Positions 17,695 to 27,778 of a DNA stretch of 64,000 nucleotides are shown here, one piece after another. The stretch covers positions 555,910 to 619,909 of the forward strand of contig NZ_VBSL01000004.1 in NCBI RefSeq assembly GCF_006149005.1, written 5' to 3'. Each line of letters begins with the position of its first letter. Position 1 is the stretch's first letter. The notes under the pieces are model-generated. The model was not told the DNA's origin. It ran no database searches and worked only from the letters and a program-made list of their open reading frames with translations. A program made the translations under genes and the position numbers. This DNA comes from Larkinella sp. C7. Lineage in GTDB: Bacteria > Bacteroidota > Bacteroidia > Cytophagales > Spirosomataceae.

Positions 17695-20600
17695 TTAGGT
17701 TAGGTCGGGTTTGGGACTTCCATAACCGCCACCGCCCGGCGTTTCAATCCGGATCCGTTCGCCCGGGGTCATGGTGCGGGTAAAAATGCCCGGCAAGGCG
17801 GTTTCGGTTCCATTCGGATCAATCAGCACCTGCTGTCCTGTTTGACCTGGCGCACCGCCCTGTAATCCGTACGGTGCTGCTTCCCGGTGCTGGCTGAGCA
17901 AAGTGGCCTGAACGGGCTCCAGGAATTCGATTTCCCGGACAATGCCATCGCCACCCGGCCACGCCCCCACTCCTCCCGAACCGGCCCGAATGTCAAACCG
18001 ATGCAGGCGCACCGGATACCGCCTTTCCAGTTCTTCCGGATCGGTGAGTTTGGTGTTGGTCATGTGTTGATGAACCGCCGAACGACCTGCAAAACCGGGT
18101 CCGGCTCCCGCACCCCCGCCGATGGTTTCGTAATAGCCAAACGCCGAATTACCAAACAGGAAATTATTCATCGTTCCCTGACTACAGGCAGCTAACCCCA
18201 GGGCTTTCAGCAGGGTATCCACCAGCCGCTGGCTGACTTCGGTATTGCCGCCCACCACGGCCGGACAGTCTGCCGGTTCATCCGAAAACGTCGGATTTAG
18301 GAAACACTCGGGCAAACGAAGCGAGACCGGGGCCATCAGGCCTTCGTTGAGCGGTAGGTCCTGTCCACACCACAACCGAAGCACATACAAAACCGCACTG
18401 TATAAAATGGACAGATTTGCATTCAGGTTATGGGGATGCACGGACGACGTACCGGCAAAATCAAAGAGAATCGACTCCTTCTCAACGGTAATGTTAACAC
18501 AAATCCGGTATCCATCGTCCAGCGACTCCTGAGCCGAAAAGGTTTGTCCGGCAAAGTGCTCCAAAACCGGTTCTAATGAATGGGCAGCCGCCTGTTGAAG
18601 ACGGTGCATGTAGCCGTGAACCGTTGCCAAACCGTGTTGACGAACCAATGCCTGCAAAGCGGTTTCGCCTGCCCGCAGAGACGCCAGCGCGGCTTCGATA
18701 TCGGCCCGGTTTTCGGCCAGCGAGCGGGTTGGAAAAGTAGCTTCCGTAAACCGCTTCCGGACGTCATCCCACAAAAAGCGGCCATTTTTTACGAGGTATT
18801 GCGGTTCAAGCACCACGCCCTCCTCGATCAGTCGCGTAGCATCGGGCGGCATCGAACCGGGCACTTTTCCGCCAATCTCGGCATGATGGGCGCGGTTGAC
18901 GACATAGCCAATCAAGGCATGGGTTTCGGTAAAAACGCCCGCGATCAAGGTCACATCGGGCAAATGCGAACCGCCGTATTTGGGATGGTTGGTGATCACA
19001 ACATCGCCCGGACCCAGCGACAACCTGCTCAAGACCAGACGCGTGCAAATCCCTAAACTTCCGAGATGCACCGGAATGTGGGGTGCATTGACCAGCAGTT
19101 CGGCCTTTTCATTCAACAAGGCACAGGAGAAATCCAGCCGCTCTTTCACATTGACCGAAAAAGCCGTTCGCTGCAACTGAGCGCCCATTTCTTCGGCAAT
19201 GGCCGTAAACCGGCGGGCGAACAATTCCGTTTGAGCTGCTTCCAGCAAGGGCGCATCGGCGGTTTGAGCCTCACCCGTATACCGGGCGACGGCATTTCGA
19301 TTCGCACCAATGGTAACCTCCCAGCCTTCGTCCAGATAACCGGAGGATGTACTATTTAACAACAAGGCCGGGCCTTTGAAAAACGCGCCTTCCGGTAGTG
19401 TGGTCCACTCGTAAACAGGAACTGATTCAACGAAAAAAGCAGGTGTTGCCGCTACGTTTCGTACACCATTCTGGCTGGAAAACAGTTCTTTGCTTTTTTC
19501 ACTGACCAGGACCCGAATGCTTTCCAGCTCAATCGCCCGATTGGCGGGAAAATGACCGTAAAGGTGCTGATACCGTTCCTGGAAAAGAGCTTCGAGGGCT
19601 TTTTCCCGATCCAAAACCGACCCGGTTTTTGGGTCCATCATTTCGGTATACGGGACTTCAATCGCACTTTCCTGGCCCTTCAACCGCATGAAAAACAGAA
19701 CGTTATTTACCTCAACAGCCGTTTGTTCACCAATATCCTGCCGTAAAACCGCTGTTGCTTCTCCGATCAACTCATTGACCACCAGTTTTAGTTCGGGCGC
19801 AGCTTTTTCAAGCGATTGCAGGATTTGCCGGGCAGCCATCCGCTCAATCCGGGCCTGACCAATTCCATAGGCACTCAGCAGGCCACCGTCGAACGGTAGA
19901 ATCAGCGTCTGAATGCCCAATAACTGCGCGACGGCGCAGCCGTGCAACCCCCCGGCACCACCAAAAACCAGCAAGGCATAATCTCTCGGATCGAACCCGC
20001 GGGCCACGGAAATTTTACGAATCGCCCCGGCCATCGTTTCGTTGGCGATCCGTTCGAATCCCAGCAGCAGATTTTTTTCGTCTACCGCTTTGCCGGTTTT
20101 CTCTTCTACCTGTTTCTGAACCCGTTGCAAAGCCGCCTTTGCCTTTTCGACCTGAACCGGAATGCCAAACAAGGCCGGATGCAGCCGTCCCAGCAACAGA
20201 TTGACGTCGGTAATCGTCAGCGGGCCACCCGCTCCGTAACAGGCCGGCCCTGGCGATGCGCCCGCACTCTGTGGCCCAACCCGCAATTGCCCGAACGTCG
20301 ACCCGGTTTCGTCGAACCAGCAAACCGAACCACCCCCGGCCGCCACGGTTTCTACGGCCAGCGAAGGGGATTGCAGTGTAAACGGGCCTACTTTGGTCGT
20401 AAACTGGTAGTCGACCCGGCCATCGAACCGGGCCACGTCGGTGCTGGTGCCGCCGACATCGAGGGTCAGCGTCCGGTTAATCGAAAAACCAGCCAGACTT
20501 TTGGCAACGTGTCCGGCACCAATTACCCCACCAGCGGGGCCACTCAGCAAACTGTCTTTGGGCTGAAACAGGTCGGCTTTCACCAGCCCCCCTCCGCTGG

Positions 20601-21486
20601 TCATCACCCGAACGGGATTGCCGCCGAGTTGCCGGGTCAGATTGGACAAATACGAACGCAAAACCGGGGTCAGATACGCATCGACAGCCGTCGTTTGTGT
20701 GCGGGGCAAATACTGAATGGCGGAGGAAAGCTCACTGGAAAGCGTCACCAGAAAACCGGCTTTGCGCAAGGCTGCCCCCATCTGCTGTTCGTGTTCCGGG
20801 TTTCGGTAGGCGTTCATCAGAGAAACGGAGACGACCTCCGGTTTGGCCAAACGAAGATGTTCCAGAAGTTGGGTCACCGAATCGTCGGCCAAAGGCTTAA
20901 CCGGTTGCCCGTCGGCATCCACTCGCTCGTCCAGTTCCCATACGGATTCGTAGACAACCTCAGCCGGAGAAATGTCCAGTTGAAAAAGATGGGGCCGTTG
21001 CTGGGTACCGATCTTGAGCAAATCTTTAAATCCTTTTGTAACAACCAGGCCGACGCGTCCCCCCTTCCGTTCCAGCAATGCATTGGTTCCTTTGGTTGTT
21101 CCCAGACGCATTTCCAGGGATGGAAACGGTTTATCTAACGGTGTTAAGGTCAGCAAACGAGTGGCTAAAACCGGTGCTTCTTCCCCCGTGAATAACTCAA
21201 CCGTTACTTCACTTTGGAGGTTTATTAGTTTATCTAACAGAAGATTACCTGATAAATCCAGCCTTAAAACCGTTGCTTCTTCACCGGTTTCCAAAATTCG
21301 CAATCCATACCCGTTGAAAATGGGAGCCTGAAGCCATTTTGCGTCCAGTTTAAGCCCATTATCAGACGTGATTATCCCCCGAAGACAACTGCTGCTGAGT
21401 ACTTTGGTGCGGTGTACAGTACCCTCCGGATCGGTGGCCATACCATCCGTGAAGGTTCCACCGGTATCAATCCAGATTTGCCACAT
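17695..21486 (-). CDS. ATP-dependent 5-oxoprolinase / hydantoinase, fused A and B halves
   Basis: A 1263-residue single-chain enzyme matching the length of eukaryotic OPLAH. The N-terminal half is hydantoinase-A-like and begins with the phosphate-binding D-T-G-G-T-F-T-D (residues 7-14), with a second segment [11 protein letters not shown]. The C-terminal half from about 740 is hydantoinase-B-like. Known members use ATP to open 5-oxo-L-proline to glutamate, or hydrolyse N-methylhydantoins. The gene starts 15 bases after the PIG-L gene and is followed by the NRAMP-like transporter, so all three probably form one operon. Exact substrate specificity (oxoproline versus hydantoin) cannot be settled from sequence. 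Confidence 0.9.
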   Translation of the reverse strand: MWQIWIDTGGTFTDGMATDPEGTVHRTKVLSSSCLRGIITSDNGLKLDAKWLQAPIFNGYGLRILETGEEATVLRLDLSGNLLLDKLINLQSEVTVELFTGEEAPVLATRLLTLTPLDKPFPSLEMRLGTTKGTNALLERKGGRVGLVVTKGFKDLLKIGTQQRPHLFQLDISPAEVVYESVWELDERVDADGQPVKPLADDSVTQLLEHLRLAKPEVVSVSLMNAYRNPEHEQQMGAALRKAGFLVTLSSELSSAIQYLPRTQTTAVDAYLTPVLRSYLSNLTRQLGGNPVRVMTSGGGLVKADLFQPKDSLLSGPAGGVIGAGHVAKSLAGFSINRTLTLDVGGTSTDVARFDGRVDYQFTTKVGPFTLQSPSLAVETVAAGGGSVCWFDETGSTFGQLRVGPQSAGASPGPACYGAGGPLTITDVNLLLGRLHPALFGIPVQVEKAKAALQRVQKQVEEKTGKAVDEKNLLLGFERIANETMAGAIRKISVARGFDPRDYALLVFGGAGGLHGCAVAQLLGIQTLILPFDGGLLSAYGIGQARIERMAARQILQSLEKAAPELKLVVNELIGEATAVLRQDIGEQTAVEVNNVLFFMRLKGQESAIEVPYTEMMDPKTGSVLDREKALEALFQERYQHLYGHFPANRAIELESIRVLVSEKSKELFSSQNGVRNVAATPAFFVESVPVYEWTTLPEGAFFKGPALLLNSTSSGYLDEGWEVTIGANRNAVARYTGEAQTADAPLLEAAQTELFARRFTAIAEEMGAQLQRTAFSVNVKERLDFSCALLNEKAELLVNAPHIPVHLGSLGICTRLVLSRLSLGPGDVVITNHPKYGGSHLPDVTLIAGVFTETHALIGYVVNRAHHAEIGGKVPGSMPPDATRLIEEGVVLEPQYLVKNGRFLWDDVRKRFTEATFPTRSLAENRADIEAALASLRAGETALQALVRQHGLATVHGYMHRLQQAAAHSLEPVLEHFAGQTFSAQESLDDGYRICVNITVEKESILFDFAGTSSVHPHNLNANLSILYSAVLYVLRLWCGQDLPLNEGLMAPVSLRLPECFLNPTFSDEPADCPAVVGGNTEVSQRLVDTLLKALGLAACSQGTMNNFLFGNSAFGYYETIGGGAGAGPGFAGRSAVHQHMTNTKLTDPEELERRYPVRLHRFDIRAGSGGVGAWPGGDGIVREIEFLEPVQATLLSQHREAAPYGLQGGAPGQTGQQVLIDPNGTETALPGIFTRTMTPGERIRIETPGGGGYGSPKPDLT

Positions 21487-21501
21487 TCTGTTATTCCTGA
21501 A

Positions 21502-24024
21502 TTACTTCCCAACCGAAATCATGTTGGCGAATAAGCGGTAAGCGCCCGGAACACCAGCCGGTAGTTCCCGGAAAAACACCAAGCCGGTATACATAAAATG
21601 TCCTTTTCCGTATTTGCAGTATATCAAGCTCCCGTCTTTGGCGGCTTCATTGGTGTCGTGCGCCGAAAAAATCGGTTCGTACGCTTTGTCCCACTCCTGC
21701 GCAAAATAAATGCCCCGCTCCTGAACCCAGCCGCTAAAATCCTGGTCCGTAATTTTGTTGGGTGTATTGAGCAAGGGATGTTGCGGTTTTAAAAACGTCA
21801 TTTTGGCCTCCTCTTCCGTGACCCGATCCCGGCCAACGGTGAAGGGATACGGCCCGATCTGATTCACTTTCAGGCCGTTCTGAATGAAAGATCCACCTGG
21901 TGTTACGTACTGGACGATCATGGTGCCGCCATTTTTGACGTACTCCATCAGTTTGGGCTGGTAATACCGCAGCCATTCTTCGGTATTGTAAGCACGGACA
22001 CCCACCACAATGGCATCATACCGCGCCAGATCCGCATTCAACTCGCGGGGGCCAAGCGGAGTTACCAGACAACCAATCTGCTGCAAAGCCGCCGGAACTT
22101 CGTCCCCCGCTCCCGCGATGTACCCAATGTTTTTACTTTTTACCTTGACGTCCAGTTTCACCAGTTTGGCTTCAGCCGCCGGAAACAGGGTTTGGGTGGG
22201 AATGTGTTTGTACGCCACCACCCGCAGGCTGCTGGCATATCCGGTTTTTTCCGGCGATTCGGTGCTGACCACCGCGCGCAGTTTGCCCTCGCTGTAGGCC
22301 GCCGATGGAAATACCCGGAACGACACCCGCACCTCCTGCGCCTTTTCTTTCAACTCAAACGGCAGTTGCGCCGGTTCGATCCGCCAGCCCGTTGGAACTT
22401 CAAGCTTTAACGTCCCGGAAACGTTTGCCCGGCCGGATTTCAACATTACGTCGACGGTTTTCGGCGTATTGTCGGCAAAAACGTAAACCCGTTCAGCCAG
22501 GTTAACCATTACAGCTGGCTGGATGATAAACGGGCGGTAGATTTCGCCATCCACCGGATCGGTCGATTTGTAGCTCCACGGACGACTAAAGGTAAACGTC
22601 TGTCCATCAATGTCGAAGGTGTAAAGCGTCGTGAATGCGGGCGGATTTTCAGGGTAGCCAATTAGTGCCTGGTTGCTCACCTGAAACAAGCCTTTCACCA
22701 CCGGTTTTTCCAGCCAGTAAGGCTGCGAGACTGGCTGGTTGGCCGGAATGTTCACTGTTGTTGTAAACGCAGCGACATCATTCGGCTTCAGAACCAGATT
22801 CGTAACGGTATCTTTCTGGATCGCGGGCATTTGCATGCCGATCAGCTTCACCGGAAAATCGGTTCGGTTCACCACGCTGCTCGTCACCCGAATGGCTTCA
22901 CCGGGCGCGGCTGCGTAGTTGCCGGGGTTGGTTTCAAACCAGAGTCCGATACACTGCTGAATCAGCGTCTCGATTTCCAGACGTTTGGTTTTGACGTAGA
23001 TATTGGCGGTATCGAGCCGACTGAGTGCCTTATACGTCTGCACCAGAACCGGCACCGAAGCCACCGGTTTTTCGGGTTTGAAGTTGGCAATCGCCTGATT
23101 AATCAACTGTTGCACCGATTCGCTGCCCGCAACGCGTTTCCAGCTCAGATCGACGCCATCGAAGGGGTCATTCGGTGCCGGTTCTCCGCCTTTCAGGGCC
23201 AGATAATCAATTTTAACGCCCCGGTTTGCCGGAACGCCAAAGCCCTGGCTTTTGTGCTGGCTCCGGCTTTCGGCGGCAATTTCACCGTATGATTTTCCCA
23301 GCAACGGATTATAGAGACCCGTTTCCACCGAAATCACGCCCGGTTCGTCCGGTTTTTTATTGCTCATAAACGCCCCCGGAATAAACACGTTCCAGAAAAT
23401 CCGTTTGGGTTGCCACGGTTTCACCCACTTCAGTTGCTCGGGATATTTGGTCGGATCATTGGCAATCTTGAAGGCTTCCTCAGCCAGATACCCCGACGCG
23501 CTGTGGTGACCATGACCGGCGCGGCTATCGGGCGGAAACCGGGTAATGATCACATCCGGGCGGTATTTCCGAATCATCCAGACCACATCGGCCAGGGCCT
23601 GCTCCTGCCCCCACATCCGAACCGCTTCATCCGTCGATTTGGAAAATCCGAAATCGTTGGCCCGGCTAAAAAACTGATCCGGACCGTCGATGCGCCGGGC
23701 TGCCAGCAATTCCTGCGTCCGAATCACGCCAATGTATTCGCCCTGCTCGGGTCCGATCAGGTTCTGCCCGCCGTCACCCCGCGTCATGGAAAGGTAGCCG
23801 GTTCGGAGCAGTCGCTCATTGGCCAGATACGTTAGCAACTGCGTATTTTCGTCGTCCGGGTGGGCTGCCACATACAGGACTGACCCTACCACGTTAAGTT
23901 TTTTGAGTCCCTGCAAGATGGTTCCGGCCGCGGCTGGTTTGTTTTGCCCGAACGAAAGGGAAGCGAACGCGGTGAGAACGAACGCGGTATAGCAGCAGAA
24001 TCGGAAATAGTGTCGGTTGATCAT
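21502..24024 (-). CDS. Secreted PIG-L/LmbE-family deacetylase, multidomain
   Basis: An 840-residue protein with a signal peptide (ending S-F-G-Q near 27) and a PIG-L domain with the zinc motif A-H-P-D-D-E (54-59) and a later G-H-G-H-H. The family hydrolyses N-acetyl groups from GlcNAc-like sugars. After about residue 300 come beta-sandwich domains, including an NPCBM/NEW3-like region (G-T-L-K-L-E-V-P-T-G-W). The last 200 residues resemble a class I glutamine-amidotransferase/ThuA-like fold. It is the first gene of an apparent operon with oxoprolinase and the NRAMP-like carrier. It is far larger than the approximately 230-residue BshB-type enzymes, so a role in thiol synthesis is unlikely. Confidence 0.85.
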   Translation of the reverse strand: MINRHYFRFCCYTAFVLTAFASLSFGQNKPAAAGTILQGLKKLNVVGSVLYVAAHPDDENTQLLTYLANERLLRTGYLSMTRGDGGQNLIGPEQGEYIGVIRTQELLAARRIDGPDQFFSRANDFGFSKSTDEAVRMWGQEQALADVVWMIRKYRPDVIITRFPPDSRAGHGHHSASGYLAEEAFKIANDPTKYPEQLKWVKPWQPKRIFWNVFIPGAFMSNKKPDEPGVISVETGLYNPLLGKSYGEIAAESRSQHKSQGFGVPANRGVKIDYLALKGGEPAPNDPFDGVDLSWKRVAGSESVQQLINQAIANFKPEKPVASVPVLVQTYKALSRLDTANIYVKTKRLEIETLIQQCIGLWFETNPGNYAAAPGEAIRVTSSVVNRTDFPVKLIGMQMPAIQKDTVTNLVLKPNDVAAFTTTVNIPANQPVSQPYWLEKPVVKGLFQVSNQALIGYPENPPAFTTLYTFDIDGQTFTFSRPWSYKSTDPVDGEIYRPFIIQPAVMVNLAERVYVFADNTPKTVDVMLKSGRANVSGTLKLEVPTGWRIEPAQLPFELKEKAQEVRVSFRVFPSAAYSEGKLRAVVSTESPEKTGYASSLRVVAYKHIPTQTLFPAAEAKLVKLDVKVKSKNIGYIAGAGDEVPAALQQIGCLVTPLGPRELNADLARYDAIVVGVRAYNTEEWLRYYQPKLMEYVKNGGTMIVQYVTPGGSFIQNGLKVNQIGPYPFTVGRDRVTEEEAKMTFLKPQHPLLNTPNKITDQDFSGWVQERGIYFAQEWDKAYEPIFSAHDTNEAAKDGSLIYCKYGKGHFMYTGLVFFRELPAGVPGAYRLFANMISVGK

Positions 24025-24203
24025 CAGAAGGAAGCAGTCACATGAATAACAAAAATAGTCAGGGCAAACGAACGAATTGCTACCGGCTTCGGCGCATTTT
24101 GAATTAAAAGTCCGTTTTTTTTGATCCCTAAAAATAAGTACAGTTTTTCTCTAAAAAATCTATCAAAACCAGTTTACCGATTTTCAATTGCTGTCAATCC
24201 AAT

Positions 24204-24211
24204 TATATTTG
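24204..24211 (+). promoter_or_regulatory. Bacteroidota -7 box before hppA
   Basis: TATATTTG is a full match to TANNTTTG, 37 bases upstream of the hppA ATG. No well-spaced -33 TTG is visible. Confidence 0.5.
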
Positions 24212-24248
24212 CGACTTTGCAAAAATTAAACCTCATTAATCTTACAGC

Positions 24249-26933
24249 ATGAATTCGAGTATTTACCTTGTTCCCATTCTGGGTCTCATTGGCCTGGTGG
24301 TGATGTACACCAAATTTGTATGGGTTTCGCGCCAGGATGCTGGTAACGAACGGATGCAGGAGATCGCATCCTACATCGCCGACGGTGCCATTGCCTTTCT
24401 AAAAGCCGAATGGCGGGTCCTCATAATCTTCGGTGTTTTTGTTGCCCTCCTGCTCAGTTTTGCCGGTACTTTAGTTGAAAACTCCGACTGGCCCATCGGA
24501 ATTGCCTTCGCCATCGGGGCTTTCACTTCAGCCCTTGCGGGGTACATCGGCATGAAAATCGCCACCAAAGCAAACGTTCGCACGGCACAGGCCGCCCGGA
24601 CCAGCCTGACCCGCGCGCTGGCGGTTTCATTCACCGGCGGCTCGGTGATGGGCATCGGCGTGGCCAGTCTGGCCGTGATCGGGCTGAGCGTTTTATTCAT
24701 CATTTTTTATTCCATTTACGTGGGAGCCACCGGCGATGTGAACGGAATTCCCATGGAAAAAACCCTGGAAGTGCTGGCCGGTTTCTCACTGGGTGCCGAG
24801 TCCATTGCCTTGTTTGCGCGCGTTGGGGGCGGTATTTACACCAAAGCGGCTGACGTCGGTGCGGATCTGGTGGGAAAAGTTGAAGCCGGTATTCCGGAAG
24901 ATGACCCGCGGAACCCGGCGACCATTGCCGATAACGTGGGTGACAACGTCGGTGACGTGGCCGGGATGGGTGCCGATTTGTTCGGTTCGTACGTGGCCAC
25001 CATTCTGGCCACGATGGTGCTGGGTCGGGAAATCCGGATTCCGGATGTGAGCAACATTTTTGGTCACGCGCCCATCGTATTGCCGATGCTGATTGCCGGC
25101 ATGGGGCTGATCTTCTCCATTATTGCCACCTATTTTGTGCGGGTAAAAGACGACAATGGCAACGTGCAGGCGGCTTTGAACATGGGCAACTGGGCGTCCA
25201 TCATCCTGACGGTTGTTGCTTCCTATTTTCTGGTGAACGCGGTTCTGCCCACCGGCATTCTGGAAATCCGGGGCGTTGAGTTCACGCGGCTCGATGTGTT
25301 TTACGCCATTGTCACCGGTTTGGTGGTCGGGGCATTGATGTCGATTATTACTGAATATTATACGGCGATGGGTCGCCGTCCGGTGATGACCATCGTTCGC
25401 CAGTCATCGACCGGTCACGCGACCAACATCATCGGCGGTTTGTCGGTGGGGATGGAATCGACGGTTTTGCCAATTCTGACGCTGGCCGCCGGTATTTTTA
25501 TTTCCTACAAATTTGCCGGTCTATATGGAGTGGCGATTTCAGCCGCCGGGATGATGGCGACAACCGCCATGCAATTGGCCATCGACGCCTTTGGTCCGAT
25601 TGCCGATAACGCCGGTGGAATTGCCGAAATGAGCGAACTGCCCGAAGAAGTTCGGGGTCGCACGGACATTCTGGATGCCGTTGGAAATACGACGGCCGCT
25701 ACCGGAAAAGGATTCGCCATTGCCTCTGCCGCCCTGACGTCGCTGGCCCTGCTGGCCGCTTTCGTGGGCGTTTCGGGCATTACCGGCATCGACATTTACA
25801 AAGCTGATGTGCTATCCGGCCTCTTCGTCGGCGGAATGATTCCGTTCATCTTCTCGTCGCTGGCGATTGCTGCCGTGGGCCGGGCTGCCATGAAAATGGT
25901 GGAGGAAGTTCGTCGTCAGTTCCGCGAAATTCCGGGCATTCTGGAAGGAACCGGCAAACCGGAATACGAAAAATGCGTCGCCATTTCAACCCAGGCGTCG
26001 ATTCGCGAAATGATTCTGCCGGGCGCTATCGCTTTGATTTCACCGGTCATCGTCGGTTTCATTTTCGGCCCCGAAGTATTGGGCGGTTTTCTGGCGGGGG
26101 TTACGGTTTCCGGCGTTTTAATGGGGATTTTCCAGAGCAACGCCGGTGGCGCGTGGGACAATGCCAAGAAGTCTTTCGAGAAAGGTGTTGAAATCAACGG
26201 GCAGATTTATTACAAAAAATCGGAACCACACAAAGCGTCGGTAACGGGTGATACCGTCGGTGATCCTTTCAAAGACACATCCGGCCCTTCGATGAACATT
26301 CTGATCAAGCTGATGTCGATCGTATCGCTGGTCATTGCGCCGTACATCGCCGTGCAATCGACTGAAACCGCGGAATTTGTGCAGGAAGGTCAGGTTGCGG
26401 TGGGCGGCATGGAAGGCGTCGATCTGGAAAAATCAACCGGGGCTGACAATGAAACCGTCAGTACGCCCAATCTGGGCGCGTTTCAACCGGTTAAATTGAC
26501 AAACGGCACTGAACTCTCCCTCCCGGAACTGGGCGTTGAAAACAAACTGCTGGCCTTCATCGAGGATGACCAAAAAGCGGTCGATAAAGAAACCTGGTTT
26601 GACTTCGACCGGCTGACGTTCGAGACCGGCAGCGCCACGCTCAAACCCGAGTCGCAGGAGCAGTTGAAAAACATCTCCGAAATCCTGAAAGCCTATCCGG
26701 GTGTCGCCATTAAATTGGGCGGTTACACGGATAATACCGGCAATGCGGATTCCAACCTGAAACTCTCGGGCGACCGGGCCAAATCCGTTCAAAACGAACT
26801 GGCCAATCTGGACATCGACAAAAGTCGGGTGGATGCGGAAGGCTACGGCCAGGAACACCCGGTGGCGTCGAACGACACCGAAGAAGGGCGCGCCCAAAAC
26901 CGCCGGATTTCGATTCGGGTGACGAAGAAGTGA
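24249..26933 (+). CDS. hppA: Membrane-bound pyrophosphatase fused to a C-terminal OmpA-like domain
   Basis: An 894-residue ion pump driven by pyrophosphate hydrolysis. The first 700 residues are a complete 16-helix M-PPase with the active-site segments [10 protein letters not shown] (about 198-207) and D-N-V-G-D-N-V-G-D (about 228-236). G-N-T-T-A-A has alanine at residue 483, the mark of K+-dependent enzymes. Glu184 in the TM5 region (G-A-E-S) replaces the usual serine, and the TM6 glutamate is absent (F-G-S-Y-V-A-T). After an acidic linker (about 703-780), residues 783-893 form an OmpA/Pal peptidoglycan-binding domain (G-G-Y-T-D-N-T-G, then N-R-R-I-S-I-R). M-PPase C-termini are periplasmic, so the domain is correctly placed to hold the wall. 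H+ rather than Na+ pumping is an inference. Confidence 0.93.
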   Translation: MNSSIYLVPILGLIGLVVMYTKFVWVSRQDAGNERMQEIASYIADGAIAFLKAEWRVLIIFGVFVALLLSFAGTLVENSDWPIGIAFAIGAFTSALAGYIGMKIATKANVRTAQAARTSLTRALAVSFTGGSVMGIGVASLAVIGLSVLFIIFYSIYVGATGDVNGIPMEKTLEVLAGFSLGAESIALFARVGGGIYTKAADVGADLVGKVEAGIPEDDPRNPATIADNVGDNVGDVAGMGADLFGSYVATILATMVLGREIRIPDVSNIFGHAPIVLPMLIAGMGLIFSIIATYFVRVKDDNGNVQAALNMGNWASIILTVVASYFLVNAVLPTGILEIRGVEFTRLDVFYAIVTGLVVGALMSIITEYYTAMGRRPVMTIVRQSSTGHATNIIGGLSVGMESTVLPILTLAAGIFISYKFAGLYGVAISAAGMMATTAMQLAIDAFGPIADNAGGIAEMSELPEEVRGRTDILDAVGNTTAATGKGFAIASAALTSLALLAAFVGVSGITGIDIYKADVLSGLFVGGMIPFIFSSLAIAAVGRAAMKMVEEVRRQFREIPGILEGTGKPEYEKCVAISTQASIREMILPGAIALISPVIVGFIFGPEVLGGFLAGVTVSGVLMGIFQSNAGGAWDNAKKSFEKGVEINGQIYYKKSEPHKASVTGDTVGDPFKDTSGPSMNILIKLMSIVSLVIAPYIAVQSTETAEFVQEGQVAVGGMEGVDLEKSTGADNETVSTPNLGAFQPVKLTNGTELSLPELGVENKLLAFIEDDQKAVDKETWFDFDRLTFETGSATLKPESQEQLKNISEILKAYPGVAIKLGGYTDNTGNADSNLKLSGDRAKSVQNELANLDIDKSRVDAEGYGQEHPVASNDTEEGRAQNRRISIRVTKK

Positions 26934-27022
26934 TTTTCCAGACAAGAGAGGATAGACAATAGAGCAAAGACGAAAACATTTCAATCAGAAGCGTAGCTCG
27001 TTCATCTCTTGTCTTACCTCTC

Positions 27023-27092
27023 ATTGCTAATAGATTAGAAACAGAAAACCCGCCCAATTGGGCGGGTTTTCTGTTTCTAATCTATTAGCAAT
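27023..27092. terminator. Perfect 70-bp palindrome, bidirectional terminator between hppA and rplY
   Basis: The centre is A-A-T-T at 27056-27059 and every base from 27023 to 27092 pairs with its partner (35-bp arms). The core is a GC stem C-C-C-G-C-C-C with T-runs on both strands, a classic terminator shape usable in both directions. The extended A/T-rich arms go well beyond what termination needs. A further 10-bp pair (26940-26949 with 27005-27014) sits just outside on the hppA side. Confidence 0.93.
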
Positions 27093-27102
27093 CAAACCGG
27101 TG

Positions 27103-27666
27103 TTAAGCGGCTTTCCCCCGCATCGAACGCGGAATTTCAATCGTAGCAATCGGGAGAGCTGTGCTATCCAGAATTTCGACGCCTTCCAGTTGGATGGCGC
27201 TTACTTTTACTGTTTTGCCCAATTCCAGATTCGAGATGTTCACCTCAACGTAATCGGGAATCTTCGTGTAAGGCCCGCTCAGTTTCAGTTTACGCATTTT
27301 CTGAATCAATTTCCCCCCCTGCTGTACACCGGGAGAAATACCGCTAAAACGAATCGGCACTTCCACTTTAATATCTTTTCCTTCAACGATTTCCAGGAAA
27401 TCCGCGTGCAGAATCTGGTCGTTCACCGGATGGAACTGCGCGTCCTGTAAAATGGCCTTGTATTCGTCACCTTCAATGTTCAGAGTCACTTCGTACGCGT
27501 CTGGCGTTGTCAGCAAGGTGCGGAACAGGATAGCCGGCGAATAGAAATGGACCTGGGTTTTACCTCCGTACAATACACAGGGTACATTTCCTTCGATACG
27601 AAGAGCCTTCGACTCTGTCTTACCGAGATTCGCTCTGTTATACCCTACAATCTCGTGTTGTTTCAT
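27103..27666 (-). CDS. rplY: 50S ribosomal protein L25/general stress protein Ctc
   Basis: A 187-residue protein of the long CTC form. An N-terminal L25 beta-barrel binds 5S rRNA (Y-N-R-A-N-L-G-K; V-L-Y-G-G). A C-terminal TL5-like beta domain follows (V-E-V-N-I-S-N-L-E-L-G). It is the second gene of a prs-rplY unit, an arrangement widespread in bacteria, with 112 bases between them. It ends next to the 70-bp palindromic terminator. Confidence 0.95.
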   Translation of the reverse strand: MKQHEIVGYNRANLGKTESKALRIEGNVPCVLYGGKTQVHFYSPAILFRTLLTTPDAYEVTLNIEGDEYKAILQDAQFHPVNDQILHADFLEIVEGKDIKVEVPIRFSGISPGVQQGGKLIQKMRKLKLSGPYTKIPDYVEVNISNLELGKTVKVSAIQLEGVEILDSTALPIATIEIPRSMRGKAA

Positions 27667-27667
27667 G

Positions 27668-27775
27668 ATTTTTGATTTTAGATAATAGACAAGAGATCAA
27701 AGATTGTTGACATTCCAGAATGACAGCCAGCCTATCGCCTTTTGTCTATCCTCTATTGTCTATCCTCTTTACTCT
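27668..27775. repeat. Degenerate inverted repeat of GATAGACAA-like words between prs and rplY
   Basis: Words such as GAGGATAGACAATAGAG occur twice in tandem on the minus strand (about 27775-27735), and a partly complementary word block occurs near rplY (about 27672-27695). About 17 of 25 bases can pair, and the middle holds a near-palindrome (CATTCCAGAATG). The same word, GAGGATAGACAATAGAG, also occurs after hppA (about 26948-26964). Confidence 0.6.
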
Positions 27776-27778
27776 CTT

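Noticed and set aside
19942-21138. Long open frame of 398 codons opposite the oxoprolinase gene
   Set aside because: It lies fully within a well-supported gene on the other strand and has no recognisable motif; such long antisense frames are common here because of codon usage.
26710-27450. Two open frames starting with the same residues on opposite strands around 27057
   Set aside because: They begin within the 70-bp palindrome, which produces identical starts on both strands; neither looks like a protein.
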